NCBI RefSeq assembly: GCF_018205345.1
Contig: NZ_JADRHM010000007.1
Span: 1 to 54,234 of the forward strand
Direction of reading: 5' to 3'
DNA length: 54,234 nt
Source of the DNA: Fusobacterium sp. DD2
GTDB taxonomy: Bacteria > Fusobacteriota > Fusobacteriia > Fusobacteriales > Fusobacteriaceae
In this document: in pieces, positions 9,664 to 18,148 of the stretch
Layout of the letters: each line of letters begins with the position of its first letter
Numbering within the stretch: the first letter of the stretch is position 1
Translations under genes and position numbers: made by a program
Notes under the pieces: generated by a model
Told to the model about the DNA's origin: nothing
What the model saw: only the letters and a program-made list of their open reading frames with translations
Databases searched by the model: none

Positions 9664-9687
9664 GGCGTAGTAGATATCTACTACGCC
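9664..9687. repeat. 24-bp perfect palindrome between abgB and megL copy 2
   Basis: GGCGTAGTAGAT followed by its exact complement, with no loop base. It lies 33 bases after the megL stop and 132 bases before the abgB start. It could end megL transcription (but no T run follows on the minus strand) or be an operator for abgB-yfcC. The GC-rich ends stand out from the AT-rich surroundings. Confidence 0.6.
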
Positions 9688-9720
9688 TATATACACTATA
9701 TAAATTTAATTTTCAAATTA

Positions 9721-10911
9721 CTATTTAATTTGATCTAATCCGTATTCTAAGTCAGCAATAATATCTTCAATATTTTCTAATCCTATTGATAATCTTACTA
9801 ATCCGTCAGTAATTCCTGCTGCTTCTCTTTCTTCTTTACTGTATGGTGAGTGAGTCATTGATGCAGGGTGTTGAATTAGAGTTTCAGTATCTCCTAGTGA
9901 AACTGCCAGTGAGCAAAGTTCAACATTGTTTAGAAGTGTTTTACCAGCTTCGAATCCACCTTTAAGTTCAAATGAAATCATTGCTCCAAAGTCTTTCATT
10001 TGTTTTTTAGCAACTTCATGTCCTGGATGAGATGCTAATCCTGGGTAGTAAACTCTTTCTACTTTTGGATGATTATTTAAGAATTCAGCAACTTTTCTAG
10101 CATTTGCACAGTGACGTTGCATTCTGATTTCCATAGTTTTTAATCCTCTGATGATGTAGAAAGCTTCTTGAGGTCCTAATACAGCTCCTGTCATATCTTT
10201 TACACCAACAAGTCTGATTTGATCAGCTAATTCTTTTCTACTTACAGCGAATCCAGCAACTACGTCTCCGTGTCCATTTATATATTTAGTAGCTGAGTGA
10301 ACTACAATATCTACACCTAATTTTAAAGGATTTTGTAAATATGGAGTAGCGAATGTATTATCAACTACTACTAATGTATTTGGGTTAGTGTGTGCTACTT
10401 TAACTATTTTTTCAAGGTCAACAATTTTTAAGTTAGGGTTTGCAGGTGTTTCTAAGTATACAACACGTGTATTAGGTTTCATTGCTTTTTTAACTGCTTC
10501 AGCATCTGATGTATCCAAGAAAGTAACTTCTACACCAAATCTAGTTAATCCGTGGTTCATTAAAGCAAATGTACATCCGTATAGAGTTGTATCAGTTATA
10601 ACGTGATCTCCAGCTTTTAAGAATGTCCATAGAGTTGATGAGATTGCTCCGATTCCTGATGATGTTGCTACTGCAGCTTCTCCACCTTCTAATGCTGCAA
10701 CTCTAGCTTCTGCTATTGCAGTTGTAGGGTTTCCTAAACGAGAATAGATAAATCCATCTTCTTGAAGAGCAAAACGTCTTCCACCTTGTTCTGCAGAATC
10801 AAATACGAAAGTTGATGTTTGATAAATAGGTACTGCTAATGCTCCGTATCCATTTTTTGTTGCTCCAGCATGTATTGCTGTTGTTCCGAATCCAAATTTT
10901 TTGTTTTCCAT
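9721..10911 (-). CDS. megL: Methionine gamma-lyase, copy 2
   Basis: A 396-aa PLP enzyme that splits methionine to methanethiol, 2-oxobutyrate and ammonia. It keeps all landmarks of copy 1: YSRLGNP, the Tyr-Gly-Cys segment, the PLP aspartate and the SATKY lysine. The 16 differences between the copies are mostly conservative (I/V, K/E, T/S), so both are probably active and recently duplicated or kept alike by gene conversion. Long nucleotide stretches are also the same. It is transcribed alone, divergent from the MocR regulator 143 bases away. Confidence 0.95.
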   Translation of the reverse strand: MENKKFGFGTTAIHAGATKNGYGALAVPIYQTSTFVFDSAEQGGRRFALQEDGFIYSRLGNPTTAIAEARVAALEGGEAAVATSSGIGAISSTLWTFLKAGDHVITDTTLYGCTFALMNHGLTRFGVEVTFLDTSDAEAVKKAMKPNTRVVYLETPANPNLKIVDLEKIVKVAHTNPNTLVVVDNTFATPYLQNPLKLGVDIVVHSATKYINGHGDVVAGFAVSRKELADQIRLVGVKDMTGAVLGPQEAFYIIRGLKTMEIRMQRHCANARKVAEFLNNHPKVERVYYPGLASHPGHEVAKKQMKDFGAMISFELKGGFEAGKTLLNNVELCSLAVSLGDTETLIQHPASMTHSPYSKEEREAAGITDGLVRLSIGLENIEDIIADLEYGLDQIK

Positions 10912-10957
10912 TTTTTAACCCCCTATAAGTTTGTTTAAGTAAAATCTTTTAATTTAT

Positions 10958-10986
10958 TTGTTTCTATAGTATAATGTTAGTATAAA
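10958..10986 (+). promoter_or_regulatory. Promoter of the MocR gene
   Basis: Plus-strand -35 TTGTTT (10958-10963), 17-bp spacer and -10 TATAAA (10981-10986). It overlaps the divergent megL promoter. The operator palindrome at 11017-11034 then falls in the 5' leader of the MocR transcript, which would allow autoregulation. Confidence 0.5.
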
Positions 10987-11034
10987 ATGAACTATAAATC
11001 AATAGTTTTTCCTAAAAACTGTCATAGTACAGTT
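10964..11034 (-). promoter_or_regulatory. Promoter/operator block of megL copy 2
   Basis: Second copy of the 71-bp block. Minus-strand -35 TTGATT sits at the same place as in copy 1; the matching -10 reads TAACAT after a 17-bp spacer. The palindrome AACTGT-N6-ACAGTT is at 11017-11034. Only six substitutions separate it from the block at 6507-6577. It lies in the divergent space between megL and the MocR gene. Confidence 0.75.
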
Positions 11035-11054
11035 CAAAAACCCAAGGAGGATAT

Positions 11055-12482
11055 ATGCGCACGAAAATAAACAGAGATTCACAAATTACTATTTCTACTC
11101 AGTTATTTGAGATTTTAAAGCGAGATATTCTACAAAATAATTGGAAAGAAAATTCTCGCTTTTATTCAATACGACAGGTATCTATAAAATACGATGTAAA
11201 TCCAAATACTGTTTTAAAAGTATTTCAAACTCTTGAAGAACAGGGATATCTATTCAGTATCCAGGGAAAAGGAAGCTATATAAAGAAAGGTTATAATCTT
11301 GATGTCAGTGAAAGAATGGCACCGATTTTAAACACTTTTAAATTAGGACAGGATAATAAAAAAGGGGAAATTAATCTATCTAACGGAGCTCCACCAAGTG
11401 AATTCTTTCCTACAGAGGCATATAGAAAGATTTTAGGAGCAATACTTTCAGATAAAGAGGAAAGTAAAATACTTCTTGGATATCAAAACATTCAAGGTCT
11501 TGAAAGTTTAAGAAAAGTAATACCAAACTATTTAAAGAAATTTAAAATTAATGTTAGTAAAGATGATATTATTATCGGCACATGTACACAGAGCATCCTG
11601 AGCCTTATATGTACAACATTCAATCAAATGCCAAAAAAAACCATGCTACTATCTAAACCTACATATCAGAATGCTGTTAGAATATTTGAAAATTACTATA
11701 ATATTGAAAATATCAATCTGCTTCCTGATGGTTGGGACATGGAAGAATTTGAACTGCTTTTAAAAAGAAAAAAAATTGATTTTATTTATGTAATGACCAA
11801 TTTCCAGAATCCAACTGGAATTACCTGGTCAGAGAAAAAGAAAAGAAAACTTTTGGAATTATCTCTAAAATATGACTTTTATATCATAGAGGATGAATGT
11901 TTCTGTGATTTCTACTATGATGGTAATATTCCAACCTCTTTAAAATCTATAGATACTAAAGAGAGAGTATTCTACTTAAAAACATTTTCTAAAAGTGTAA
12001 TGCCTGGTATAAGTTTGGCACTGTTTATACCTCCAAAATCATTTTTAGAAAAATTCAGCTTAAATAAATACTTTGTAGATACTACTACATCTGGAATAAA
12101 TCAAAAATTTCTTGAGATATATATAAAAAATGGAATGATGGAAGAACACCTTGAAAAATTGAGAGAGATTTTCTCTAAAAAGATGGAATATGTAATAAAT
12201 AAACTTTATAATATTCCACATTTGAGAATTACACATATACCTAAAGGAGGTTTTTTCCTATGGATAGAGCTTGCTAACTATATCGATGGGGAAAAGTTTT
12301 ACTACAAATGTAGGTTGAGAGGTCTATCAATACTTCCTGGATTTTTATTTGATTCCACTGGTCGAACATCTTGCAACATTAGAATCAGTATTGTATCAGC
12401 AAACCTTGATGAAATTGATGCTGGATTTGACATTATTGCTGATATTCTAAAGCACTGTAACGGCATACCAAAATCTGTATAA
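11055..12482 (+). CDS. MocR-type regulator (GntR helix-turn-helix fused to aminotransferase)
   Basis: A 475-aa transcription factor. Residues 10-80 form a GntR winged helix (YSIRQVSIKYDVNPNTVLK, then a GKGSY turn). Residues 105-470 form a fold-type I aminotransferase domain with NPTG (252-255), Asp280 and the PLP lysine Lys313 in TFSKSVMPG. In this family PLP or an amino acid adduct acts as the effector sensor. It diverges from megL copy 2, whose operator block is repeated at megL copy 1, so it is the obvious candidate regulator of both lyases. The ATG has an AAGGAGG site at 11044-11050. Confidence 0.92.
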   Translation: MRTKINRDSQITISTQLFEILKRDILQNNWKENSRFYSIRQVSIKYDVNPNTVLKVFQTLEEQGYLFSIQGKGSYIKKGYNLDVSERMAPILNTFKLGQDNKKGEINLSNGAPPSEFFPTEAYRKILGAILSDKEESKILLGYQNIQGLESLRKVIPNYLKKFKINVSKDDIIIGTCTQSILSLICTTFNQMPKKTMLLSKPTYQNAVRIFENYYNIENINLLPDGWDMEEFELLLKRKKIDFIYVMTNFQNPTGITWSEKKKRKLLELSLKYDFYIIEDECFCDFYYDGNIPTSLKSIDTKERVFYLKTFSKSVMPGISLALFIPPKSFLEKFSLNKYFVDTTTSGINQKFLEIYIKNGMMEEHLEKLREIFSKKMEYVINKLYNIPHLRITHIPKGGFFLWIELANYIDGEKFYYKCRLRGLSILPGFLFDSTGRTSCNIRISIVSANLDEIDAGFDIIADILKHCNGIPKSV

Positions 12483-12525
12483 TAAAATGTTATTCTGTAT
12501 AAAATATTATTAGGAGTTGTGAGAT

Positions 12526-13416
12526 ATGTATTATATGGCATCTAAAAAAAGCACGGCCAGAATATATGCTTTTTTGTCAATTTTTCTCTGGTCTACATCT
12601 TTTGTATCTACTAATATTATTATATCTACAGACGCATTGAACCTGAGAGAGGTTCATACGCTTAAATTTTTATTAGCATCAATTATTTTACTGTTTTTAG
12701 TTTTTATTTTAAAAATGCAGATACCATCATTTATGGATTTGGTAAAATTTTCCCTGTGTGGGATTTTTGGGTACACTGCATATATTTATTTTCTTCATAA
12801 GGGGATTGAAACACTACCTGCACACAATATCTATTTTACCAATGCACTATGTCCAATAATGATTATATTTTTAAGCTATAGTCTTTTTAGGACACGTACA
12901 ACGGGACTTGCTAAACTTGGCCTTTTTATTTCAATGGTTGGAGTTATAGCCCTCTATGTCAATATGAATAAGTTTAAAATAAACACTGGTATTCTTTATA
13001 TGTTTGTTGCAACTGTATTTTTTTCCTTTTACAGTATTTTGCAAAAGCTCGTAGTAAAGAAATATCGACCTATAGAAGCTATGGCATACAGTTTAATTAC
13101 TGGAAGTATATTTATTATCCTTATGAATTATGATACAATATTAGTAATAAAGGATCTAAGTTATAAATCTTATTTCCATCTTTTATACCTTGCTATTTTC
13201 CCTGGTATATTGGGATTTTATTTTTGGAGCAAAGGAATCGAAGTTTGTCATAATACAGTTGATGTGGCTTACTGGATGTTTTTACTTCCAGTTGCTGCTG
13301 TAATTTATTCTGTTTTATTTTTAAATACGCCACTTAATATTTATATATGTATTGGCCTATTTTTGATACTTCTAGGTATGATAATATTTTCAATATATAG
13401 AAGATATAACTATTAA
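12526..13416 (+). CDS. EamA/DMT-family transporter
   Basis: A 296-aa membrane protein with about ten hydrophobic segments and the internal twofold repeat of EamA drug/metabolite transporters, a family of amino acid and metabolite exporters. It starts 43 bases after the MocR stop, so it is likely in the same transcript. MocR regulators often sit beside such exporters; here it might export methionine or a related compound (inference). The first ATG at 12526 is preferred because AGGAG at 12512-12516 is nine bases away; a second ATG at 12535 is possible. Confidence 0.85.
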   Translation: MYYMASKKSTARIYAFLSIFLWSTSFVSTNIIISTDALNLREVHTLKFLLASIILLFLVFILKMQIPSFMDLVKFSLCGIFGYTAYIYFLHKGIETLPAHNIYFTNALCPIMIIFLSYSLFRTRTTGLAKLGLFISMVGVIALYVNMNKFKINTGILYMFVATVFFSFYSILQKLVVKKYRPIEAMAYSLITGSIFIILMNYDTILVIKDLSYKSYFHLLYLAIFPGILGFYFWSKGIEVCHNTVDVAYWMFLLPVAAVIYSVLFLNTPLNIYICIGLFLILLGMIIFSIYRRYNY

Positions 13417-13441
13417 CTTTGTCAGGAATAGAGGTGAAAAT

Positions 13442-13744
13442 ATGAAACTTGATGAAAAGAGAAAACTTGAAAAAGCAAGACAGAAAGTTCACCAACAAAT
13501 TTTTACTAATCAATTATCTCCACTTACTAAAGAGCATGTGAAAAATAAGATACTTGATGAAGCAGCAAAGAAAATAGCTGAGGGAAAGCTTACTACTGAT
13601 AAGGAGATCAAAGATTTTATTTTGGAAAAAGATAGTGATTATGCTGGTGACAATGATATATTCAAAATCATACTTAAAATTGCACCTTTAGCACTGGTTT
13701 TGTTTTTCATTTTTATTTTTGTATTTCAGTCTTTATATATGTAA
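13442..13744 (+). CDS. Small protein with C-terminal membrane anchor, unknown
   Basis: A 100-aa protein not assigned to a family. Residues 1-75 are charged and probably helical, rich in Lys and Glu. Residues 77-97 are one hydrophobic segment, so it should be tail-anchored with the charged part in the cytoplasm. It follows the EamA gene by 25 bases with an AGAGGTG ribosome site and precedes another small gene by 18 bases. Confidence 0.65.
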   Translation: MKLDEKRKLEKARQKVHQQIFTNQLSPLTKEHVKNKILDEAAKKIAEGKLTTDKEIKDFILEKDSDYAGDNDIFKIILKIAPLALVLFFIFIFVFQSLYM

Positions 13745-13762
13745 TCTGAGGGAGGGATTTAT

Positions 13763-13963
13763 ATGAAAAATCTTAAGGAACTATATAAGAAATGGAGAGA
13801 AGAGATAGAAAAACTACACAGTAGTAAAGAGAAAGCAAAAGAGTATTTTGACTCAAGTGACCCAGCTGTTAGAAAAGAGTTTTCTAAATGGGTAGGATTA
13901 GAAGATGAGATCTCTTATGATGAGATGTTTGAACTGGAAAATGAATTTGATATTGAACGGTAA
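13763..13963 (+). CDS. Small acidic protein, unknown
   Basis: A 66-aa soluble, charged protein, probably helical, with an acidic C-terminal half. No family recognised. A GGGAGGG ribosome site precedes the ATG. It is the last gene before a bidirectional terminator and is likely co-transcribed with the tail-anchored protein upstream. Confidence 0.6.
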   Translation: MKNLKELYKKWREEIEKLHSSKEKAKEYFDSSDPAVRKEFSKWVGLEDEISYDEMFELENEFDIER

Positions 13964-13969
13964 ATAATT

Positions 13970-14040
13970 AAAAAGAGCTGTACAGATCTATGATAGTTGT
14001 GGTGCACCACTAAGTCACAGATTTGTTACAGCTCCTTTTT
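13970..14040. terminator. Bidirectional terminator with an elaborate arm
   Basis: An outer 8-bp stem (GAGCTGTA at 13975-13982, TACAGCTC at 14027-14034) is flanked by A5 on the left and T6 on the right. It can therefore stop both the small-gene transcript and the converging rnmV transcript. Unusually, 44 bases lie between the arms, with a perfect 12-bp palindrome GTGGTGCACCAC at 13999-14010. Confidence 0.75.
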
Positions 14041-14585
14041 TATATAGTTTTTACAGCTTTATCAAACTCTTCTCTTGTTATTCCATAACGGTTTAATTTT
14101 GAAAGTAGTTGTTTTCCATTAGAATACCCAATTCCTAATGCTTTTCCAAGGTTTTCTCTCTTAGTTTTAGAATCTTCGTGTCCCACAAGTCCTAATTCTA
14201 TCAAATCCGCCATTTTATAGTTTTCCTGAACATCTGCTTCAACTGTACATCTGGCCATTTCTAAAGCCCTAATTATAGCCTCTGGAGCAGCATTTTCAAC
14301 TCCTACATCTCCATCCTTAGTTCCTTCTTTTCTATTTATAAAGGCATCTTTGGCATTTGGGAAAAATTTATGTATATGTTTTCTAATCTCATTTCCTGCA
14401 AAATCAGGGTCTGTAAGTACAATTATCCCCTTATTTTTTTCTGCTGTTCTTATCTTGTCAATATTCTCTTTCTTTCTAACTGCAAATCCATTTACCTGAA
14501 TAACTTCAGCATCTACAGCAACTTTAACAGCAGTTATATCATCTCTTCCTTCAACTACAATAATCTCTTTTATTACTTTTTTCAT
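14040..14585 (-). CDS. rnmV: Ribonuclease M5
   Basis: A Toprim-domain nuclease that matures 5S rRNA by cutting both strands of the precursor stem, with ribosomal protein L18 as cofactor in Bacillus. At 181 aa it has the normal length. The Toprim motifs IIVVEGRDD (8-16) and LTDPDFAG (57-64) carry the catalytic Glu and DxD. The ATG has a GAGGAG site. No rRNA gene is in the window. It converges on the 13763-13963 gene and shares its terminator. Confidence 0.92.
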   Translation of the reverse strand: MKKVIKEIIVVEGRDDITAVKVAVDAEVIQVNGFAVRKKENIDKIRTAEKNKGIIVLTDPDFAGNEIRKHIHKFFPNAKDAFINRKEGTKDGDVGVENAAPEAIIRALEMARCTVEADVQENYKMADLIELGLVGHEDSKTKRENLGKALGIGYSNGKQLLSKLNRYGITREEFDKAVKTI

Positions 14586-14620
14586 TTGAACTCCTCAAAA
14601 TTAACTCTTTATAATAACTA

Positions 14621-14657
14621 AAAGACTGACCAGTAAATACAAATCAAGTCAGTCTTT
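14621..14657 (-). terminator. Terminator-like hairpin after the esterase gene
   Basis: A 10-bp perfect stem (AAAGACTGAC at 14621-14630, GTCAGTCTTT at 14648-14657) lies just past the esterase stop. The T run after it on the minus strand is short, so it may be leaky into rnmV. Confidence 0.55.
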
Positions 14658-14663
14658 CTGCTC

Positions 14664-15686
14664 TTACTTTATCTTTTCATCAAAATATACAAGGAAGTTA
14701 GCAAGGTCTCTTGACACATACTCCCATGTATGAACCTCATCTTCACATAGATATCCAATGAAGTTGTATTTATATTTTTTCATTCTTCCAACTGTATCAG
14801 TCCATTGCTGAAGCATAAGATGGCTTACAACATCATTTTCTCCAACACTTGCATAGAAATATTTATCTTTAAACTTGTTGATATCAAGCTTTTTAGTAAG
14901 AGTATATGGATCCTCTTTTAGAATCTCATAACCCCATGAACTGAAAACATTTAAGAATTGAAGTTTATCTTCGCTTTTAAATAAAAACTTAGGTATATAC
15001 AAAAATTTAAATAGTCTTATTACTCTTCTATTTACACTCATTCTGATAATACTGATTGCACCTGAAAAACTTCCAACTACATCAAAGACATCTGGATGCT
15101 TTAGTCCTAATTTAAAAGCTCCATATCCCCCCATTGAGAAACCGGCAATTCCAAACTTTGATTTTGGAAAGATGCCTTTAAACATTGGAATAAGCTCTTT
15201 CATAATGTAATCTTCATATCTAAAACTGTCATTTTTATAAAAATTGGTATACCAACTTGTTCCCTGATATCCTGAATCAATTAAAATAATATTGATTGGA
15301 TCAATTTTATTATTCAATCTCAACAGCAGATAATTTTCACAAATTTTAGCTCTATCAAGCCAATCATTTGATGAGTCTCTAAGTCCATGTAAAAGAACAA
15401 GACATGGGATGTCATCCCTATCCACATCTCTATTGGTGATAATTGTATACTCTAAATTTTCTTTAATATAGTTACTATTAGAAAATCTTTTTTTCTCTAT
15501 TCTCAGATATTTATCCAAAACTTCCTGAGATATTGAGCTAAAATCCTTATCAATATTTTTTATATGTGTTACTTGGCCAAAACCTAGAACACGTCTTAAC
15601 TTTCTAGCCAGTCTAAATTTGTATGGATATGTCAAGATATAAAATAGCAACCCCAAAGCTATAAAGAAATATAATATATATATCAT
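14664..15686 (-). CDS. Membrane-anchored esterase of the esterase D/FrmB type
   Basis: A 340-aa protein with an N-terminal hydrophobic segment (2-22) that is a likely membrane anchor. An alpha/beta hydrolase domain follows. Motifs are LVLLHGLRDSSNDW (oxyanion region) and the nucleophile elbow GFSMGGYGAFKLG. The fold fits the putative esterase family that includes S-formylglutathione hydrolase and mycolyl transferases; the true substrate is unknown. It lies 13 bases after asnS and shares its transcript. Confidence 0.8.
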   Translation of the reverse strand: MIYILYFFIALGLLFYILTYPYKFRLARKLRRVLGFGQVTHIKNIDKDFSSISQEVLDKYLRIEKKRFSNSNYIKENLEYTIITNRDVDRDDIPCLVLLHGLRDSSNDWLDRAKICENYLLLRLNNKIDPINIILIDSGYQGTSWYTNFYKNDSFRYEDYIMKELIPMFKGIFPKSKFGIAGFSMGGYGAFKLGLKHPDVFDVVGSFSGAISIIRMSVNRRVIRLFKFLYIPKFLFKSEDKLQFLNVFSSWGYEILKEDPYTLTKKLDINKFKDKYFYASVGENDVVSHLMLQQWTDTVGRMKKYKYNFIGYLCEDEVHTWEYVSRDLANFLVYFDEKIK

Positions 15687-15699
15687 AAAATCAACTTAA

Positions 15700-17091
15700 T
15701 TAAAACTCTGCATTATTTGGTGTTCTTGGGAATGGGATTACGTCACGGATGTTAGTCATTCCAGTGATATACATAATCATTCTTTCAAATCCAAGACCGT
15801 ATCCTGAATGTGGGAAACTTCCAAATCTTCTTAAATCTAAATAAAATTCATAATCTTCAGGGTTCATTCCTAACTCATTGATTCTATTTTCAAGAATTTC
15901 TAAGCTATCTTCTCTTTGAGATCCACCTATTATCTCTCCAATTCCAGGAGCTAATAAGTCCATTGCTCTAACTGTTTTTCCATCTGGATTAAGTTTCATA
16001 TAGAAAGCTTTAATATCTTTTGGATAGTCAGTTAAGAATACTGGCTTCTTAAAGTGTTGTTCTGCAAGATATCTTTCATGTTCACTTTGTAAGTCGATTC
16101 CCCATTCTACTGGATAATCAAATTTCTTACCTGATTTTAATAGGATATCAATTGCTTCTGTATATGTAAGTCTTGCAAAGTCGTTATTTAATACGTTATT
16201 TAATTTGTCAATTAATCCTTTTTCAATAAATTTATTGAAGAATTCTATCTCTTCAGGACACTCATCCATAACATATTTGATTATATATTTAACCATTGCT
16301 TCAGCAAGTTCCATATTTGCATTAAGGTCAGCAAAAGCGATTTCAGGTTCTATCATCCAGAATTCTGAAGCGTGTCTTGCTGTATTTGAGTTTTCTGCTC
16401 TAAATGTTGGTCCAAATGTATAGATATTTCTAAATGCTGAACAGAAAGTTTCTCCACTTAATTGTCCACTTACTGTTAAGTTAGTTTCTTTACCAAAGAA
16501 GTCTTTAGACTCATCTACTGTTCCATCTTCTTTTTTAGGAAGATTGTTTAGATCAAGAGTAGTTACTCTGAACATCTCTCCTGCACCTTCACAGTCAGAT
16601 CCTGTTATAATTGGAGTGTGAACATATACAAATCCATTTTCTTGGAAGAATTTGTGAATTGCATAAGCAACAACAGATCTTACTCTGAATACTGCAGCAA
16701 ATGTATTTGTTCTTGGTCTTAAGTGAGCTTTTGTTCTTAAGAATTCAAAAGTATGTCTTTTATTTTGTAATGGATAGCTTAAATCAGCTTTTTGGAATAC
16801 ATTAACTTCAGTTGCAGCGATCTCTACATCCTGTCCTGCACCTTGTGATTTTATTAATTTTCCTTTTACTTCTACTGAAGATATGATAGATAAGTGAGAA
16901 ATTTCATCGTAGTTTGGTAATTCATTTGTGAATACTACTTGAATTCCTTTAAAGAAAGATCCATCATTAACTTCCATAAATCCGAAGTTTTTCTGGTCTC
17001 TCATTTTTTTAACCCAACCAGTTATTACCACTTCTTTATCTAAATATTTTTCTGTCTCTCTAAAAAGAGATTTTACTGTAACTTTTTCCAT
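15700..17091 (-). CDS. asnS: Asparaginyl-tRNA synthetase
   Basis: A class IIb synthetase that charges tRNA-Asn with asparagine. At 463 aa it is full length. The N-terminal OB fold (about 15-110) binds the anticodon. The catalytic core has motif 2 in [21 protein letters not shown] and motif 3 in [12 protein letters not shown] near the C-terminus. The fit to AsnRS rather than AspRS rests on the overall sequence look. It starts 21 bases after the DUF896 gene and ends 13 bases before the esterase gene. No T-box leader was seen. Confidence 0.95.
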   Translation of the reverse strand: MEKVTVKSLFRETEKYLDKEVVITGWVKKMRDQKNFGFMEVNDGSFFKGIQVVFTNELPNYDEISHLSIISSVEVKGKLIKSQGAGQDVEIAATEVNVFQKADLSYPLQNKRHTFEFLRTKAHLRPRTNTFAAVFRVRSVVAYAIHKFFQENGFVYVHTPIITGSDCEGAGEMFRVTTLDLNNLPKKEDGTVDESKDFFGKETNLTVSGQLSGETFCSAFRNIYTFGPTFRAENSNTARHASEFWMIEPEIAFADLNANMELAEAMVKYIIKYVMDECPEEIEFFNKFIEKGLIDKLNNVLNNDFARLTYTEAIDILLKSGKKFDYPVEWGIDLQSEHERYLAEQHFKKPVFLTDYPKDIKAFYMKLNPDGKTVRAMDLLAPGIGEIIGGSQREDSLEILENRINELGMNPEDYEFYLDLRRFGSFPHSGYGLGFERMIMYITGMTNIRDVIPFPRTPNNAEF

Positions 17092-17112
17092 TTCTATATG
17101 CCCCCGTAAAAA

Positions 17113-17319
17113 TTATATTAATTTATTATCATCTTTTCCGTCGTCTATATTATCAACGATTTTAATACTGTCCAGATGTCCCTTTACCTGTGCTTTAAAC
17201 TTTTCAAGATACATCTTTCTGTATTTTTCTCTTTCTTCCTGTTCTTCCTTTGTAAGTTCTCTTTCTCTTGCCAATTTTGAGAAATAATTTACTTTGGCTA
17301 TTATATCTTTCATTTCCAT
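17113..17319 (-). CDS. DUF896 (YnzC-like) small protein
   Basis: A helical protein of 68 aa of the DUF896/UPF0291 family, recognised by ELTKEEQEEREKYRKMYL followed by a VKGHLDSIKIV segment. Function is unknown; Bacillus relatives are SOS-linked or of unknown role. A frame extends to a GTG at 17328, but that GTG is part of the likely AGGTG ribosome site; the ATG at 17319 is six bases further on and is preferred. First gene of the ynzC-asnS-esterase transcript. Confidence 0.85.
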   Translation of the reverse strand: MEMKDIIAKVNYFSKLARERELTKEEQEEREKYRKMYLEKFKAQVKGHLDSIKIVDNIDDGKDDNKLI

Positions 17320-17355
17320 TATTTTCACCTACAATTTTTTGTTATAACAAGGAGT

Positions 17356-17385
17356 ATTATAACATTTTTTTTATATAGTCCGCAA
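17356..17385 (-). promoter_or_regulatory. Promoter of the DUF896-asnS-esterase operon
   Basis: Minus-strand -35 TTGCGG (17380-17385), 18-bp spacer and -10 TATAAT (17356-17361) with an extended TG just before it. About 30 bases of leader follow. Confidence 0.6.
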
Positions 17386-17404
17386 CTTTTTTTAATTTTC
17401 CCTA

Positions 17405-18106
17405 TTATATATCCAAATTTATATGCTTTTTAATCTCTTTTCTACTAAATTTGAAAACAGGCATACCACTTGAGTGAGGTCCTAAATCATATTCCTGAAA
17501 TACAAATACCAAGTCCTCTCCTTCAAAATAGAAAACAGCATTTCTTATATCTGCTTCAGCTTCTTCATATAAGTCACATGGAGCACCTTGAATATTTTTT
17601 ATCTGTACATGGTTTCTTATTTTATCATTAATAAGCATATTAAAATGCTCAATATCATCATCACTAAAAAGTTTTTCAAAAGTCATCAATGAATTATCTT
17701 TTTTATTTATGTTATAAGCTTCAAGTGTTGTATCATAATGAGCTCCACCAACTGTGTGAATACTTCTCAGTAAAGTGATAGATACCATATTGTAATCATT
17801 TTTATGCTCTTCAAAAGAGATATTGGCATCCTGTATTCCCCACTCATCTTTATTTGCTAAATCATCAATTATAGTACGGATATTCTCTTGCATAGTAAGA
17901 TTGAAATAGACTATGTCTTCACTTTCAGCATTTGATATCTGTGGAATTCTTAAATTATATTCATAATAATCACTTTTATCTGTACTTTCTAAAGCTGTAA
18001 CTTCTATTTCAGGCTTTGGAATAGCAGTGGTTTTTTGTTCTCCATCGCAAGCTAAAAATAAAAAAGATAAAAAAATAGAAAACACTAAGTTTCTAAATAT
18101 TTTCAT
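17405..18106 (-). CDS. Lipoprotein with DUF3298-type domain
   Basis: A 233-aa secreted protein. The N-terminal signal has a lipobox FLAC with Cys at residue 20, so it should be lipidated and held at the membrane. The rest resembles the DUF4163/DUF3298 module found in PdaC and RsiV: a GGAHYDTTLEAYN segment in the middle and a VFVFQEYDLGPHSSGMP segment near the end. Those domains are extracellular and in RsiV bind lysozyme; no such role can be claimed here. Confidence 0.8.
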   Translation of the reverse strand: MKIFRNLVFSIFLSFLFLACDGEQKTTAIPKPEIEVTALESTDKSDYYEYNLRIPQISNAESEDIVYFNLTMQENIRTIIDDLANKDEWGIQDANISFEEHKNDYNMVSITLLRSIHTVGGAHYDTTLEAYNINKKDNSLMTFEKLFSDDDIEHFNMLINDKIRNHVQIKNIQGAPCDLYEEAEADIRNAVFYFEGEDLVFVFQEYDLGPHSSGMPVFKFSRKEIKKHINLDI

Positions 18107-18148
18107 AAATTCATCTCCTCACATTGAACACCATATGTTGTCCTTTTT

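Noticed and set aside
17092-17404. T-box leader for asnS
   Set aside because: Only a short leader precedes the DUF896 gene, with no T-box sequence or specifier stem.
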